Made by a program: the position numbers and the translations under genes. Below are positions 23,815 through 34,566 of a stretch of 64,000 bases of DNA, one piece after another. The DNA lies in contig CM042150.1 in NCBI GenBank assembly GCA_023376005.1, positions 74,308,131-74,372,130 on the forward strand. Reading direction: 5' to 3'. Position 1 is the first letter of the stretch; every line of letters starts with the position of its first letter. The DNA is from Doryteuthis pealeii (lineage: Eukaryota; Mollusca; Cephalopoda; Myopsida; Loliginidae). Below the pieces are notes generated by a model. The model was given only the letters and a program-made list of their open reading frames with translations. It was not told where the DNA came from and searched no databases.

Positions 23815-24092
23815 TTTCAAGTAACTAATGATAATTCTTTGTAAACAATCATAGTTTTAAGTAACTATCATTAACACAAATCATTTACATTGTTATATAA
23901 TTTCAAGTATTTCTATATGATACTTATCACTTTCAAACAGATCTGTTTGAAAGTGATAAGTATCATATAGAAATGGAACCCTAAAATTTGAGTCAAAGTG
24001 AACCTGGGAGTAATGGCAATAAATGAGTAACTCCATACTCCCCAGAGCCACAGAACTGGGGCCTCACTACTGCAGTTTTGTGCCATACCCAA
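23815..24092 (+). repeat. Interspersed repeat family X with central palindrome
   Basis: The left half (AACAATCATAGTTTTAAGTA, ATTTACATTGTTATATAAT) and right half (GGGAGTAATGGCAATAAATG, CCACAGAACTGGGGCCTCAC, TGCCATACCCAAG) match the 16-kb copy. At the join, where other copies read TTTCAAACAGATCTATTTGA, this copy has been folded back into a perfect 66-bp palindrome (23909-23974). Confidence 0.65.
23909..23974. repeat. Perfect 66-bp palindrome
   Basis: Two 33-base arms with no spacer, centred on AGATCT between 23941 and 23942. I checked every position of both arms by eye and found no mismatch. The match stops at 23908/23975. Confidence 0.97.
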
Positions 24093-24231
24093 GATAAATG
24101 CTGATAAATAATGATTCAAAATTAATAAACATTTAGTGTTTTATTTTGTCTTTATTTAATTATAATCTATAATAAAATATTCTTTTTATCTAAATTTCTA
24201 AATTAGTACTAATCATTATTAAACACTGTTT

Positions 24232-24315
24232 GATTTGGACTTGTGTCTTCAACCTGGTTGTTATAGTTACTACATTTCAACCATTTTACCCACTGGTCAT
24301 CATCAGGATTCAGTC
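24232..24315 (-). repeat. Retroelement tail with hammerhead-like core
   Basis: On the minus strand: CTGATGA, then TGACC..GGTT that can pair weakly, then GAAA, followed by TGTAGTAACTATAACAACC and ACAAGTCCAAAT. The order resembles the hairpin arms at 54.8 kb (GAAACGTTGTAC..ATAACAATGAAGATG..AGTCCAAATAA). The first and second core boxes look right, but a good third helix is not visible. Confidence 0.45.
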
Positions 24316-24329
24316 ATATAGATTTTTCA

Positions 24330-24565
24330 TTCTTTTGATTTTATTTGATTTGATTTTTAAAAATGATTTTGCATTGGCTGTACTTTATTTTTGTTTATTG
24401 AACTTTAATGCTATAAGTTTAATAATAAATAATACCTAATAATATCTGTATAGATTGTATAATGCTTCACTAGAAATGACAAAATCCTGTTATAATTGGT
24501 TTAGAAAAAAATGAATTTTTTATACAAAATTGTTAGATGTGTACTTATTTATAGACAATACTGTG
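24330..24565. repeat. Repeat family Y, right-hand part
   Basis: Matches 58.24-58.37 kb: ATAATGCTTCACTAGAAATG / TGAATGTTTCATTAGAAATT, then AAAATCCT, then GTGTACTTATTTAT. This suggests the family Y unit extends beyond the part seen at 18.5-19.1 kb. Confidence 0.45.
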
Positions 24566-24772
24566 TAATGAATAACATATGAGGTGAAATTGAAAGTTCT
24601 CAGCCCAACCAAAATTACCGATAACTGTGATACACTCAAGTTATTTCACATATTCATCTTGAAGTTTTATACACTTGGTACATCATTTTTGAAATTTCTT
24701 TAAGTCTTCTTCAATATTTTTTTAATTCAAAAAAGAAATTTTGCTAAAAACTTTTCAGCAATGTATGTATAT

Positions 24773-25052
24773 ACTCAACCTCTCTGCACAAGCTGGATGC
24801 AACACAAGGTCAATTTTCAAGTGAACTTTAACAAGTTTGAATTTGGAGATTTCCTTCTCCTAGATCGGTTACCATAGTGAGGTTAAAGAGCCCAGTCTGT
24901 TCTAGTATTTACCCATAGCTGGAGAGAGAATAGTTGGATGCCTACCTTTCCCAAGGATATTAACCCAATGTGAAATGCAAACAGTTTCATTCAGAATTTG
25001 AATTCTGGTTACTGTGTCTATTTCCTACAACTCTAACTACTCTAACCACATG
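24773..25052 (-). mobile_element. SINE-B, near full length
   Basis: Minus-strand copy from a 3' end at CAACCTCTCTGCACAAGC to a degenerate head at ACTCTAACCACATGTG. The body blocks GGTCAATTTTCAAGTG, TTCCTTCTCCTAGATCGG, AAAGAGCCCAGTCTG and ATTTACCCATAGCTGG are intact. Confidence 0.87.
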
Positions 25053-26685
25053 TGACTTCCAAAGACTCATGGAGATAAGAATGTTAACCAAGTCTATACG
25101 AGTAAGCAGAAAATAAAATTGAACTAATATTCAAGATCTGCTTTTCCAGTTGATTCCTCCCTAAGGACTACGAGATAGACATTAACTACTTTACATTCAT
25201 GTAATTCTGAGCCCTCAGGAGAGCAGTGCCTACCTCACATTTTATGGCTGAAGAAAGCCCAAGGAGAAATTGTTTAGTACAGCACATTACACTGAGGGGT
25301 TTAGAATGTCAGTACGACTGATTTGGCTGGACGTGGTTGCTTAAGTGTAAGAGACAAATCATTAATTTATTTCTGATTCAAGCACTTTTCCAAATCGACT
25401 TCTCTTCAGCAGAATAAGGAATCCCTTTGGATTTCAGGCACTGATTAAGGAAATTGTTTTGAATATCCAAATTTTATTGGTTCTGGTTTCTTTAGAACAG
25501 GTTATCATTGTAGAAGTAAAACTATTTTCTTGGTTTCACAGATTTAGACACAAAACTTTTGTTGGATAGAATCATTTTTTTTCTTCATTTGGAAAAAAAA
25601 CTAATTTCTTAATTTTGATGATCTGCTGGGAATCCATATTTTCAATATGACTTGATCAATATTAAAACTCTATTTGTTGTTATAATGAACAGAGTTCTGT
25701 TGTTATTTAATAAGTTTTGCTTTATCTGACTTTCAGGCTCCAAGGTTGCTTACACGACAAGCACTTATAAAGTTGTCACTGGTCTAAACATTGAACTGGC
25801 ACATCTTTGCTTAACTTCATTATTTTAGAGTAACTTGATCATAAGTCATGATTTTGACCCTTTATCCATAATTTCTGTTCAGATGAGAGTGTAATATCTG
25901 AGCTGGAAAAGCAGAGATTTTAGGGCAATTGCATGAAACAATCAAATTTTCTCGCATGACAATCTCTCGTTATTGGCATTCGGTTTTTTTTCCTTCAATT
26001 CCTCATCAATGTCTTCCACATGTCTGCACCTTGAAGAATAACCAATCAATTTGTCTGATAATGTAGTTCTTCCTCTAAGTGCACAAATAATGCTTTCTAC
26101 TGATGCCAGCTGCTAACCACAAAACAGAACTCTAAACTTTGCTGACTTTTGGCAAGAACTTCCCATTTTAGAAATGCAGAAACTTTCTCTGTTTAGTGTT
26201 CACAAATAGAATAAATAAACAACTGTTGTTCTGCCTGTTTTTGATAAACTAAAAAAAAATTTCCGTCAAAGAACTAATATGTATTTTAAGTTAAAAATAA
26301 GAATACACTATCCATCTAAAAATCCAAACATGGATTTGTCTCATTCTCTCATCATCATCATGTCACACTAGTAGCATGGATATCTATGATAATCTCTCCC
26401 CAATTGTCTATTATTCATTGTCCTTGGTAAGTCCTCTGTGCAGCATCCATGGTTTGGTTTATTGATTTTAATGACATATCAACCCATCTGGGGTTATGTC
26501 ATGCCTAACAGTTAGGAAGTAATATATGTTGTGTATTTATATTTATACTTTTAGTAATTGGTTTTAACAATGTGTTAGCACCATTGGGAATCATGTTGTA
26601 TGGTATTGATTAAGTTCATGTCTATATTCTATGGTATAATTTTATTTCCCTCAAAAAGGACAGAATGTCCTCCATGTTAACATTT
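25053..26685. other. Spacer, nothing recognised
   Basis: Ordinary AT-rich sequence with no long frame and no repeat I could match elsewhere. The right end may include the 3' untranslated part of the minus-strand LINE that follows. Confidence 0.5.
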
Positions 26686-27200
26686 TCAAACAGATCTTTC
26701 ATATTGTTTGCAGTAAAATAACGGTTTCTGAGGTGAGCAAAAAACCTGCATTCCACGAACAAGTGTTTGACATGTTTCACATTGTGGTTGTTGTTTTTGT
26801 TTGAGTATATAGGAATGCGTTAGTCTAGTGTGACCAATGCGTAATCGGAACACAATGACTTGTTTCTTTTTAGACTTTCTTAAAGCTGGTCTCCAGTTTT
26901 CCAAAGTGGGTTTGATTAGGAAGAGTTTATTGTGGATGTTGTAATTCCAGCGTTGTTGCCATTTTGTATGAAGGAATCTATTAATTTTAGGTTTCAAGTC
27001 AGTATATGGAATCTTGAACATGTCGGCGGGTCCATTCTAAAGCAGATTTAGCTGCAGATTTCACCTAACTCCAATGTGGCTTGGGATCCATCATATCAGA
27101 ATCTCCTTAGAGTTAGACATCAGTCTAATCTATTCAGGAGTTTAATGATAAGAGGGTCTTCCAATAGTAGGACAGAGAGCGATTCTGAGAAAATGATACT
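26686..27200 (-). mobile_element. LINE relic: RNase H / C-terminal region
   Basis: The minus strand carries the end of a jockey- or I-like ORF2. Broken RNase H remnants (SDSLSVLLLL-like and WIPSHIGV at about 27080-27190) precede an open 111-aa frame (26686-27021) starting MFKIPYTDLKPKINRF, with WQQRWN, LFLIKPTLENW, FRLRIGHTRLTHSYILK and PQCETCQTL. That is the post-RNase H block with LRIGHTxxTHSxLL and a CxxC pair typical of these LINEs. The frame is open only over this block; upstream stops and a missing RT show a 5'-truncated dead copy. At about 27200 it joins a second LINE of a different type on the same strand. Confidence 0.85.
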
Positions 27201-27204
27201 TGTT

Positions 27205-27800
27205 TTCAATCACTTATGAATTCATCCTTGCTCCTCCAGCAGTGCCCAGTATGTCTTGTTCATCTCACTTGGATGATCTGTGTGATGGGGGGCAAGTGTC
27301 CATACAACTGCTTTTTGTAGAGTGTTGTTTCCATGATTTGTTTAATATTACATGCAGCATTTTTGTGCAGGTCCCATCTAACTTTTTCTCTAGGTGCTTT
27401 GTTAGGGGTCAAGTTGTGCAGCCATACAGTAGTACTGATACAACTATGAAGAATTGTCACTTTAATTTGTCAGTGACATCGGCCTCCATATAACTGTTAA
27501 TCTGTCAATGGCAGAGCATGCTTTCCCTATACGTGTTTTAACATCACTTTCTGTGGATGAAATATTATGTAAATTGTTTTTTAGAATACAACTGACAAGA
27601 GTGGAGATGCCTCCTTCATTTTTAAAACACATGAACTTCAATTTTATCTGAGTTAACATATAGGCTAATGTTCCATGTTGCATTCTCCAGGCTGTGTAAC
27701 AAGGATTCAACTTCTGCAGGTGTATTTGCAAGAAGTGCCAGATCATCTGCGTAGTCCGCATCTGTAATAGTCTGTGTGGAATATCACTTGCTTCTTGCCT
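27205..27800 (-). mobile_element. LINE relic of the YADD type
   Basis: Minus-strand fragment of the same LINE type as at 9.5-11.0 kb. From 27780 downwards it reads DYADDLALLANTPAE across a frameshift, then LHSLENATWNIGL, SSTESDVKTRIGKA, AIDRL, WLHNLTPNK (from the LLYGCTTWTL region), QLYGHLPPITQIIQVR and the GHCWRSKDEFISD region near 27205. Several frame changes interrupt it. It is truncated at both ends; the 3' break coincides with the start of the RNase H-bearing LINE. The plus-strand 97-aa frame at 27200-27493 is its antisense shadow. Confidence 0.85.
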
Positions 27801-28650
27801 TTCTACAAGTTAACTCCATATATATTTATAATATACTTAGACTATGTATTTCAAACATCATTAGATCCCATTCTCTCATAGATCTCAATTATTGTCATAT
27901 GATTTCATCGTTCTTAGCAGATAGAATATGAAGCATATTCAAAAAAACAATTTGCTTTATCTATAATTCAAGGAACATGTTATTTTCGGGGGGGGGGTGT
28001 ATTAAAGGTTGTCAAAGAAAACTGGTGGAAATGAAGATGTTGCTGATTTTGTAGGCAAAAGAATAAACATATTGTTACAAAATCTCACACGTTTTATATC
28101 AGATGTTTCACTGTTAAACTGGTATGAAGGAATACAAGGATTGGTTTTCTTAGTGGATAGAAGAAAGAATTGTTCTTTTCAATAACTCATCCCCCCCACC
28201 TTTCCTCTACTCAATAGGGGGGGGGGTTGCTTAAGCCACAAATCAATCAACTTAACTCTTTACTACCTTAGTACAAACTGTCACTTTTCAAAGTCTTGTG
28301 TGTATCAGGTCCCTTGGTCAAGGTCAGCAGCAGCACTGAGGTCTTTGCTTAATATTAACCAATGTGGCATAATACAGTTTTTTCTTTTATACAAAAGGTT
28401 AAAATGATAACATTTCAGTTCCCATTCATACATTATTTAAAAGTTTAGTTTCTCTTGGGACATTTTTTCTATACACTTTTTTTTTTATTATATATTATCA
28501 TTTTTCATCATTTTTTCATCAATTTAGGACAAAACCAATATAGTATTATGTAAAAGATAATTCTGCTTGTTTGATAAGAAAAGGCAAACTCTGGTAGTAT
28601 ATTTTTAAAAATTTTTTTTTTAAATCCACCTCGAACAAAGAAAATTATAT

Positions 28651-28654
<4 letters not shown>
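27801..28654. other. Spacer with G-runs and C-runs
   Basis: No gene. It holds G runs at about 27989-27997 and 28218-28226 and a C run at 28191-28197, then AT-rich sequence up to the TA tract at 28655. Confidence 0.6.

Positions 28655-28682
<28 letters not shown>
28655..28682. repeat. (TA)n microsatellite
   Basis: TA tract at the outer end of the inverted 5' part of the LINE that follows. A second TA tract (30314-30352) closes the 3' end of the same element. Confidence 0.96.
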
Positions 28683-28683
<1 letters not shown>

Positions 28684-28686
<3 letters not shown>

Positions 28687-30008
28687 CAGACATCCTTTTG
28701 GGGGCGACCAATCTGTCTCTTACCAGACGAAAGCTGCATAAAGGGTATCCTTCAGTATCGTCCATCATCCATTTGGCAGACATGACCCAGCCATCAGAGA
28801 CGACACTGTCTCAGTAGAGAACACAAGCTGGGGAGTTGAGCTCACTCTTGAACTGCTGTGTTTGTGATCCTGTCTCTCCAGGTGATGCCCAGTATATGTC
28901 TAAGACAGCGAAGGTAAAAGCCATTTAGCCGCCACTCTTGGTGGGAGTACAGGGTCAATGTTTCACTTCCATACATGAGGGTGCTGATATCACATACCCA
29001 ATACACTTGTACCTTTGTACAGATAGTGAGCTTGCTGTTGTCCCACACTCTTGCTGTGAGCTTCCCAAAAGTTGAATCAGCTTTTCCGATCTGGCAACTG
29101 AGTTCAGTATCAAGTGACAGGTTGTTGGTGATGGTTGTTGATGGTGATGGAGTGAGAATTTTCGGTTCCCTGACCCGTTTTCTTTATGCTAATGGTCAGG
29201 TTGAAGTCCTGGCAGGCTTGGGTGAACTGGTCCATTAGTGTTAGCAGGTGCTCCTGGGAGTGTGCTACCACTGCTAAAAGCTTGGTGCAGAAGGAGGGAA
29301 AAAAGATTCCAAACAGAGTGGGTGCCAACACACATCCCTGCTTGACACCATGATGGATGCTGAGGTGGACCCATCAAACTAGATGGTGCCTTGCATGTCA
29401 GTGTGAAAGGACTGAAGAATGCGGAGGAGTTTGGTGGGCAGCCTATTCATTCAATCAACTGGAAGAGACCATTCCTGCTTACAAGGTTGAAAGCTTTTGT
29501 GAGGTCAATAAATGCTATGTAGAGAGGTCTTCTCTGTTCTCTAAATTTCTCCTGAACCTGCCTCAGAGAGAAGATTATGTCAGTAGTGGACCTTCCTGCT
29601 TTGAAACCGGCCTGTGATTCTCTGCAAGAATCTGGAGTCTATTTAGTGCAATTCTAGCAAAGAGTTTACCTGTAATGCTGAGTAGAGAGATACCATGGTA
29701 GTTATTACAATTGCTCATGTCTCCCTTGTTCTTATACAGAGTTACAATGGTGGCATTTCTCATGTCTTGTAGGATAACCCCTTCACTCCAGCATAGGCAA
29801 AGGAGCTTGTGGAGTTTATCCAGGAGAATAGGCTTCCCACACTTTAGAATTTTAGCTGTGATTCTGTCGCTGCCAGGTGATGTGCCGCAGGTTAGTCTAT
29901 CAAGTTCTTCAGTTGTTTGTTCCCTATCTAGCTCTACCACTACTGGTTGTCACTCTACATGACTGAGGGTTGCATCAGAAACAGTGTTGTTGCTAGTGTA
30001 GAGATCTG
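28684..30008 (-). mobile_element. LINE relic, inverted 5' segment with RT
   Basis: Minus strand from about 30005 to 28687: NNTVSDATLSH, then an open 121-aa frame with LDRLTCGTSPGSDRITAKIL, LLCLCWSEGVILQDMRNATI, TLYKNKGDMSNCNNYHGISL and GKLFARIALNRLQ (RT fingers). RPLYIAFIDLTKAF follows (catalytic block A, out of frame), then MLAPTLFGIFF, LTISIKKTGQ, KVQVYW, STLMYGSETLTL and LNGFYLRCLRHILGITW. It ends at KRQIGRPQKDV. The type is the LINE whose ORF ends in a zinc finger. Stops and frameshifts make it dead. Its 3' end continues, on the opposite strand, at 30011; see the next entry. Confidence 0.9.
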
Positions 30009-30311
30009 AGTTTCAAGGATGTCTGCAAGAACGATCTTCCAGCTGGGAAAATTTGTCTCAGGACCGCCTTCAATGGCGGCAGGCTCTCTGTGGAGGACTG
30101 TTCATGTCTGAGGTCACCCTGGCACAACACCATGAAGCTAAGAGGTCCAGAAGAAAGCAGCAGCAACCAGACACCAGCACATCAACATCTTCAGGGACAG
30201 CCTTCACATGCGACATCTGTCATCAAGAATGTTTTTCTAACATTGGACTATACAGTCACAGTAACTGTAACTTCAGGGGCACAAAAACTATTGTATAGTC
30301 TTCCAAGAGTG

Positions 30312-30313
<2 letters not shown>
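30009..30313 (+). mobile_element. LINE relic, 3' segment with C-terminal zinc finger
   Basis: The plus strand starts with FKDVCKNDL, exactly where the inverted segment stops. It continues NLSQDRLQWRQALCGG, HHEAKRSRRKQQQ and the C-terminal zinc finger FTCDICHQECFSNIGLYSHS, whose last histidine or cysteine is degraded. The 3' end runs into (TA)n at 30314. AAGGATGTCTG lies both here (30015-30025) and, inverted, at 28687-28697. The arrangement (inverted 5' part, then forward 3' part) is the product expected from twin priming. Confidence 0.88.

Positions 30314-30352
<39 letters not shown>
30314..30352. repeat. (TA)n microsatellite
   Basis: TA tract at the 3' end of the twin-primed LINE and the left edge of the next LINE fragment. 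Confidence 0.97.
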
Positions 30353-30353
<1 letters not shown>

Positions 30354-30535
30354 TTCCAAGCTGTGGCCATGTCAGTACTACTCTATGGTTGCATCACATG
30401 GACTCTAAAACATAATTGAAGAAAAAGCTAGATGAGAATTACACAAGGATGCTGTGAGTTTTTTTAATAGATGAACAAGACATTCTGAACACTGCTGGAG
30501 AAATTAAATATCATTATGTTCACTGAACAAGACAC
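30353..30535 (+). mobile_element. Short YADD-type LINE fragment
   Basis: FQAVAMSVLLYGCITWTLK, then out of frame KKLDENYTRML, then RTRHSEHCWRN. These are the C-terminal blocks of the LINE at 9.5-11 kb with the stretch between them deleted. Confidence 0.8.
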
Positions 30536-30918
30536 CTGCTTAATAAAAAAATCTGAGCTTTTTAACAACTGAGTAAAAAAATGGGGAAATAATTACATTT
30601 TTGTAAACATTGACTGTCACATTACCAGTTTTTCTTTAAGAGTGGAGAAGATCACAGTTGGTGCTTACAAATTAACAAAAAATAATGACTATCAATACAA
30701 TCATGATTGATTTCTATTATAAAACTGTTAGTTACACTGTAGGGCTTATAATGATTGTGATCTTAAATGTTTTTAAAAGGTGATTTTACTCATTGGATTA
30801 CATTGACTATATATATATAATATATAGACACACACACAAGGAGTGCCCCCAAATAAACTAACTTTTAAAGCATACATTTTTCATACGATTCATACATACA
30901 TGAGTATGTGAAAAATCT

Positions 30919-31030
30919 AGATAGAATGATAGATAAACCAACACAAAGAATTGATTCAATTAATATTTTATCTTTACAAATTAAATATTAATTGAATCAA
31001 TTGTTTGTATTGGTTTATCTATCTTTCTAT
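30919..31030. repeat. Inverted repeat, about 48-base arms
   Basis: Left arm 30919-30968 and right arm 30983-31030, spacer 14 bases, with a few mismatches. Landmarks are GATAGATAAACCAACACAAA against TTTGTATTGGTTTATCTATC and ATTGATTCAATTAATATTT against its complement. Part of the arm resembles the retroelement tail on the minus strand at 36.38-36.45 kb. Confidence 0.93.
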
Positions 31031-31076
31031 TTATTTTTTCCCAAATTGTTGTTTCTCCATTTGTGTGTATATATAT

Positions 31077-31352
31077 TTACTCAACCCCTCCACCACAAGT
31101 GGGATGTGACACAGTTAATTTTTAAGTGAAGTTCAGCTGGTTTGAATTCAGAGATTTCCTTCTGCTAGACTGGTTGCCTTAGCAATGCTCGAGAACCCAG
31201 CCTTCCCCTACTATTTACTCTTGACTAGAGAAGAAGAGATAATTCATACCTTTCCCAAGGGTATCAGAAGAAAATGAAACACAAACAGCTTTGTGTAGGA
31301 TTTGAACTCAGGTTGGCAATTCTATTTCCTATGAAGATAACCAGATGTAGTT
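31077..31352 (-). mobile_element. SINE-B, near full length
   Basis: Minus-strand copy with 3' end CAACCCCTCCACCACAAGTG. Body blocks include TTCCTTCTGCTAGACTGGTT, CTACTATTTACTC, ACCTTTCCCAAGGGTATC and a B-box complement GGATTTGAACTC. A TA tract (31361-31400) follows its head. Confidence 0.87.
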
Positions 31353-31355
31353 TTT

Positions 31356-31360
<5 letters not shown>

Positions 31361-31400
<40 letters not shown>
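31361..31400. repeat. (TA)n microsatellite
   Basis: TA tract next to the head of a SINE-B copy. Confidence 0.96.
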
Positions 31401-31404
<4 letters not shown>

Positions 31405-32532
31405 CTTCTTTTTTCATTGAAAGTTTAACACTCAGCTTCAGTTGCAGTATCATGATATTTCAGTCATAGTGTCATGTCAATAACATTGCAGTAATTCACA
31501 TGTTTTCATTTTTATTTTTTCATATCTTCATGTGTATGTCATACATTTGTTTCTCCTGTGTTTTTTTAAATTTTCAATTTTATCTCTTCTTATCACTCTG
31601 AAGCACGATGGTAACATTTCTTTTTACACTTTAAATGAAATTGAAAAGCTTTCTTAAAAAAAACTGCCAATTGATTCCCAGGCAAAACAATCTTAAAAAA
31701 AAAAGCTTAAACCTAAAATTATGATCCTGTAAAACTAAATAGAGATATGTTCAAAAACAGAGCAAATTCACTCTCACAATCTCTCTCTATCTTTCTTCCT
31801 TCCCTCCCCTCTCTCTTATTTTTATTCATTTCCTTCCTCACAATAAAAATGGAATGGTCCATTATTTATCTAAGGTGGTGACAGGACATGACATACAAGC
31901 ATATTAATAAGTATATTAAACATATTAATTAGATACTTGAAACAATATAACTGTGTGAAAACAATTGATTATTATAGACAAATAAAAAAGTACAATTTAA
32001 AAAATTAGAAATGAATCAAATATTGGCATTAAATAACCCATAAGGAGTTAACCCTTTATCTACCACTGCCATCTGCAATAACATGGGGAAATGGTTGACA
32101 AGCTAGTATAGTATCAATGATTTTTTACTCCTGGATAGAAATATATTCATTTAATTCATTTCTATTTTTTAAACTCTAAACCATTTTCTAAGAGCTGATG
32201 ATCTTGTGCATTTTTGTGGGGTCCAGCATTTTGATCATTGGACAGTTTGGAGCTCCCTGGTAGGTAAAGGATTAATATGCCATTAAAGAAATAAGCCAAG
32301 CCAAACCAACATCCCTCTGCCTAGGATCAGAATGTACTTGATTCACTTTCAGGTAGAGAAAACAAAAGCATGTCTGGTCCTGGGGATTTGAACACTGGGG
32401 TAGCACCTCCACATTGCATTATAAAAAAGAGTTACAATAGTTTGATACCTTCATGATTCTGGTGCTCGCATTAAACCATAGGACTTCATGAGGAAGAAAA
32501 TAAATACAAAGATATTCTCACTCTAAGTGGTG

Positions 32533-32602
32533 TACATATGGTTTTCTTTCTCCTAGATCAGTTGTCATATCAACTACTATTTACCCATATCTAGGAGTGG
32601 TA
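32533..32602 (-). mobile_element. SINE-B fragment
   Basis: TTTCTTTCTCCTAGATCAG followed by CTACTATTTACCCATATCTA, two adjacent body blocks of SINE-B on the minus strand with the block between shortened. Confidence 0.6.
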
Positions 32603-32921
32603 CAATAAACATTACACCATGTTTGCCTTTGATTATTACATATTATCATTGTTCCAATAAATGTCACCTGTGTGCTCTTTATATAACATGCCCTCCAATC
32701 AACATTCACTTTCATCCAATATTTACCCAGTATCAATGATGTATCTTGTTATCACCACATGGAAATAATGTAAAAGTAAGGCCTACTTCAACATGTTCTA
32801 ATGATCAACCTTGGTTCTCCAGCAAATCTAATAGCATCTTCACTAGTCATTCATTCACAACTGGCTATGCTACAAACCTTTGAGAGAATTACTGATACAC
32901 CAAAGAATAAACACATTTTTA

Positions 32922-32922
32922 C

Positions 32923-32968
<46 letters not shown>
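32922..32968. repeat. (TTA)n microsatellite
   Basis: About 15 uninterrupted units. The polyisoleucine stretch in the 92-aa frame at 32801-33079 is this repeat. Confidence 0.97.
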
Positions 32969-33483
32969 GTCTTAGAGAACTTTCATATCTTTTCTCAATT
33001 GTCAATAGAAGCTTTCATAATTCTACTGCTTATACAACTATTCCAGATATATTTACATTTTCTTTTCTTTTCTTTTTAGTTCTTCTTTAACCCTTCCCCC
33101 TCCAAGAATCTCTGTCATCAAATTTCAGGGTTTTGATTTTTTTTTCTGTTGAACCCCCACAAAGTTTAGCATCAATATCCCAAATATATATCTTGCTCAA
33201 ATAACTCAGTGATTTACTCTTGAATTCTGCCTGGAAGCCGTGGTCATTCAGAGCCAAGTGTTAGCAGAGCCAATGCCAGAGATTGCTGACAGAGTAGAGG
33301 ATCTGTTGTCTGACACTTAAGTCAGTCTGTACACAATTGGCATCTTGCCTGTAGCATCCTTTCTTCAAATGAAGAGCCCAGATTTTTCAGGTTCTGCTGC
33401 CAATCTTGTGAAAGGCACTCATAAGAGAAAAGAAGAATAGCCATTGTTAGAAGCATAAGAATTTGGGCTCAATGATTATTGGA

Positions 33484-33528
<45 letters not shown>
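33484..33528. repeat. (TA)n microsatellite
   Basis: About 44 bases of TA repeats. The overlapping minus-strand frame at 33469-33711 reads YIYIYI and is not a gene. Confidence 0.97.
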
Positions 33529-33530
<2 letters not shown>

Positions 33531-34533
33531 AAGGTGTTGAAAAGTTCTCGGACCAATCAAGGAAGGAAAGACTTTTTATAATTATTGTTGATTTTTTTAT
33601 TATTGTTGAATTTTTAAAAAGTGTTACAGAAATTTGTTTTGAGCTGAATTGATATGTGGTATGGTATATATTTTTAATGGCTATAGATAATTCCCTTCTT
33701 GATATTAGCATTAAAAATTTTCTGCATATGTGTGTGTGTGTGTTTGTGTGAGTGGTTATATATAAATATCTATTATTATACTAAAGCTGAGTGAATCAAT
33801 AATTATTTTCCTATGGCTTTTTTCCTGTTTAGTTTAATGACTAGAATTAAATACTAAAATATTCCTTACTTCTGGGATTGAATTGTGTTTGAAAAACATT
33901 AATTTTCATTGTTTTGATTAGCAGTAATTTGCAATTAAGTCATAAAGTAACCCATCTCTCACTTGCCACCTGCCTATCAATCCCCCCTCTATATATATAT
34001 CTTCATTCCCCTCACTATTATATTTTAGTATCTCTATGAGCAATTTGGAAGACTTGGAGAGTTACTCTCTTAAATTGTTATTGCTGACAGAGCTGACTGC
34101 TGGCTGTTATTTGACCCCCTGCTGCCACCACCAAACTAGCAGTCAAGAGAAATCTCTGTTTACCACCCCCTTAGCTATAATAACAATCCACAACTCCTCT
34201 GATTCACTTCTGTCATGGTAAAACAAAATTTCAAAACTTTTTCACTACAGTTTTGTTTGTCAATTGAAATTATGGTGAAGTAAGTGGAGAGGGATTATTT
34301 TTGATATTACATAAAAAAAATGATTTTCAGTCATCCCCACAACTTCTCGACACCTTAGCTATTAATAGAATTTCAAGAATCAGGTCTATTTAAATTTAAA
34401 TTTGGTCAAACTTTTCCTTTCTTAGAAATCTTACAAAATCATCCTATTTCTTTTAAAAAAATTAATTCGCTTTGCAAACTCACTTCTTTTCTGATCATAA
34501 AAATCCAGAGCTCAATGGGTAACGTTTTTCTAG

Positions 34534-34566
<33 letters not shown>

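Noticed and set aside
26686..27021. Host protein gene suggested by the 111-aa frame
   Set aside because: The motifs (LRIGHT, CETC) are those of the LINE region after RNase H, and the upstream part is broken.
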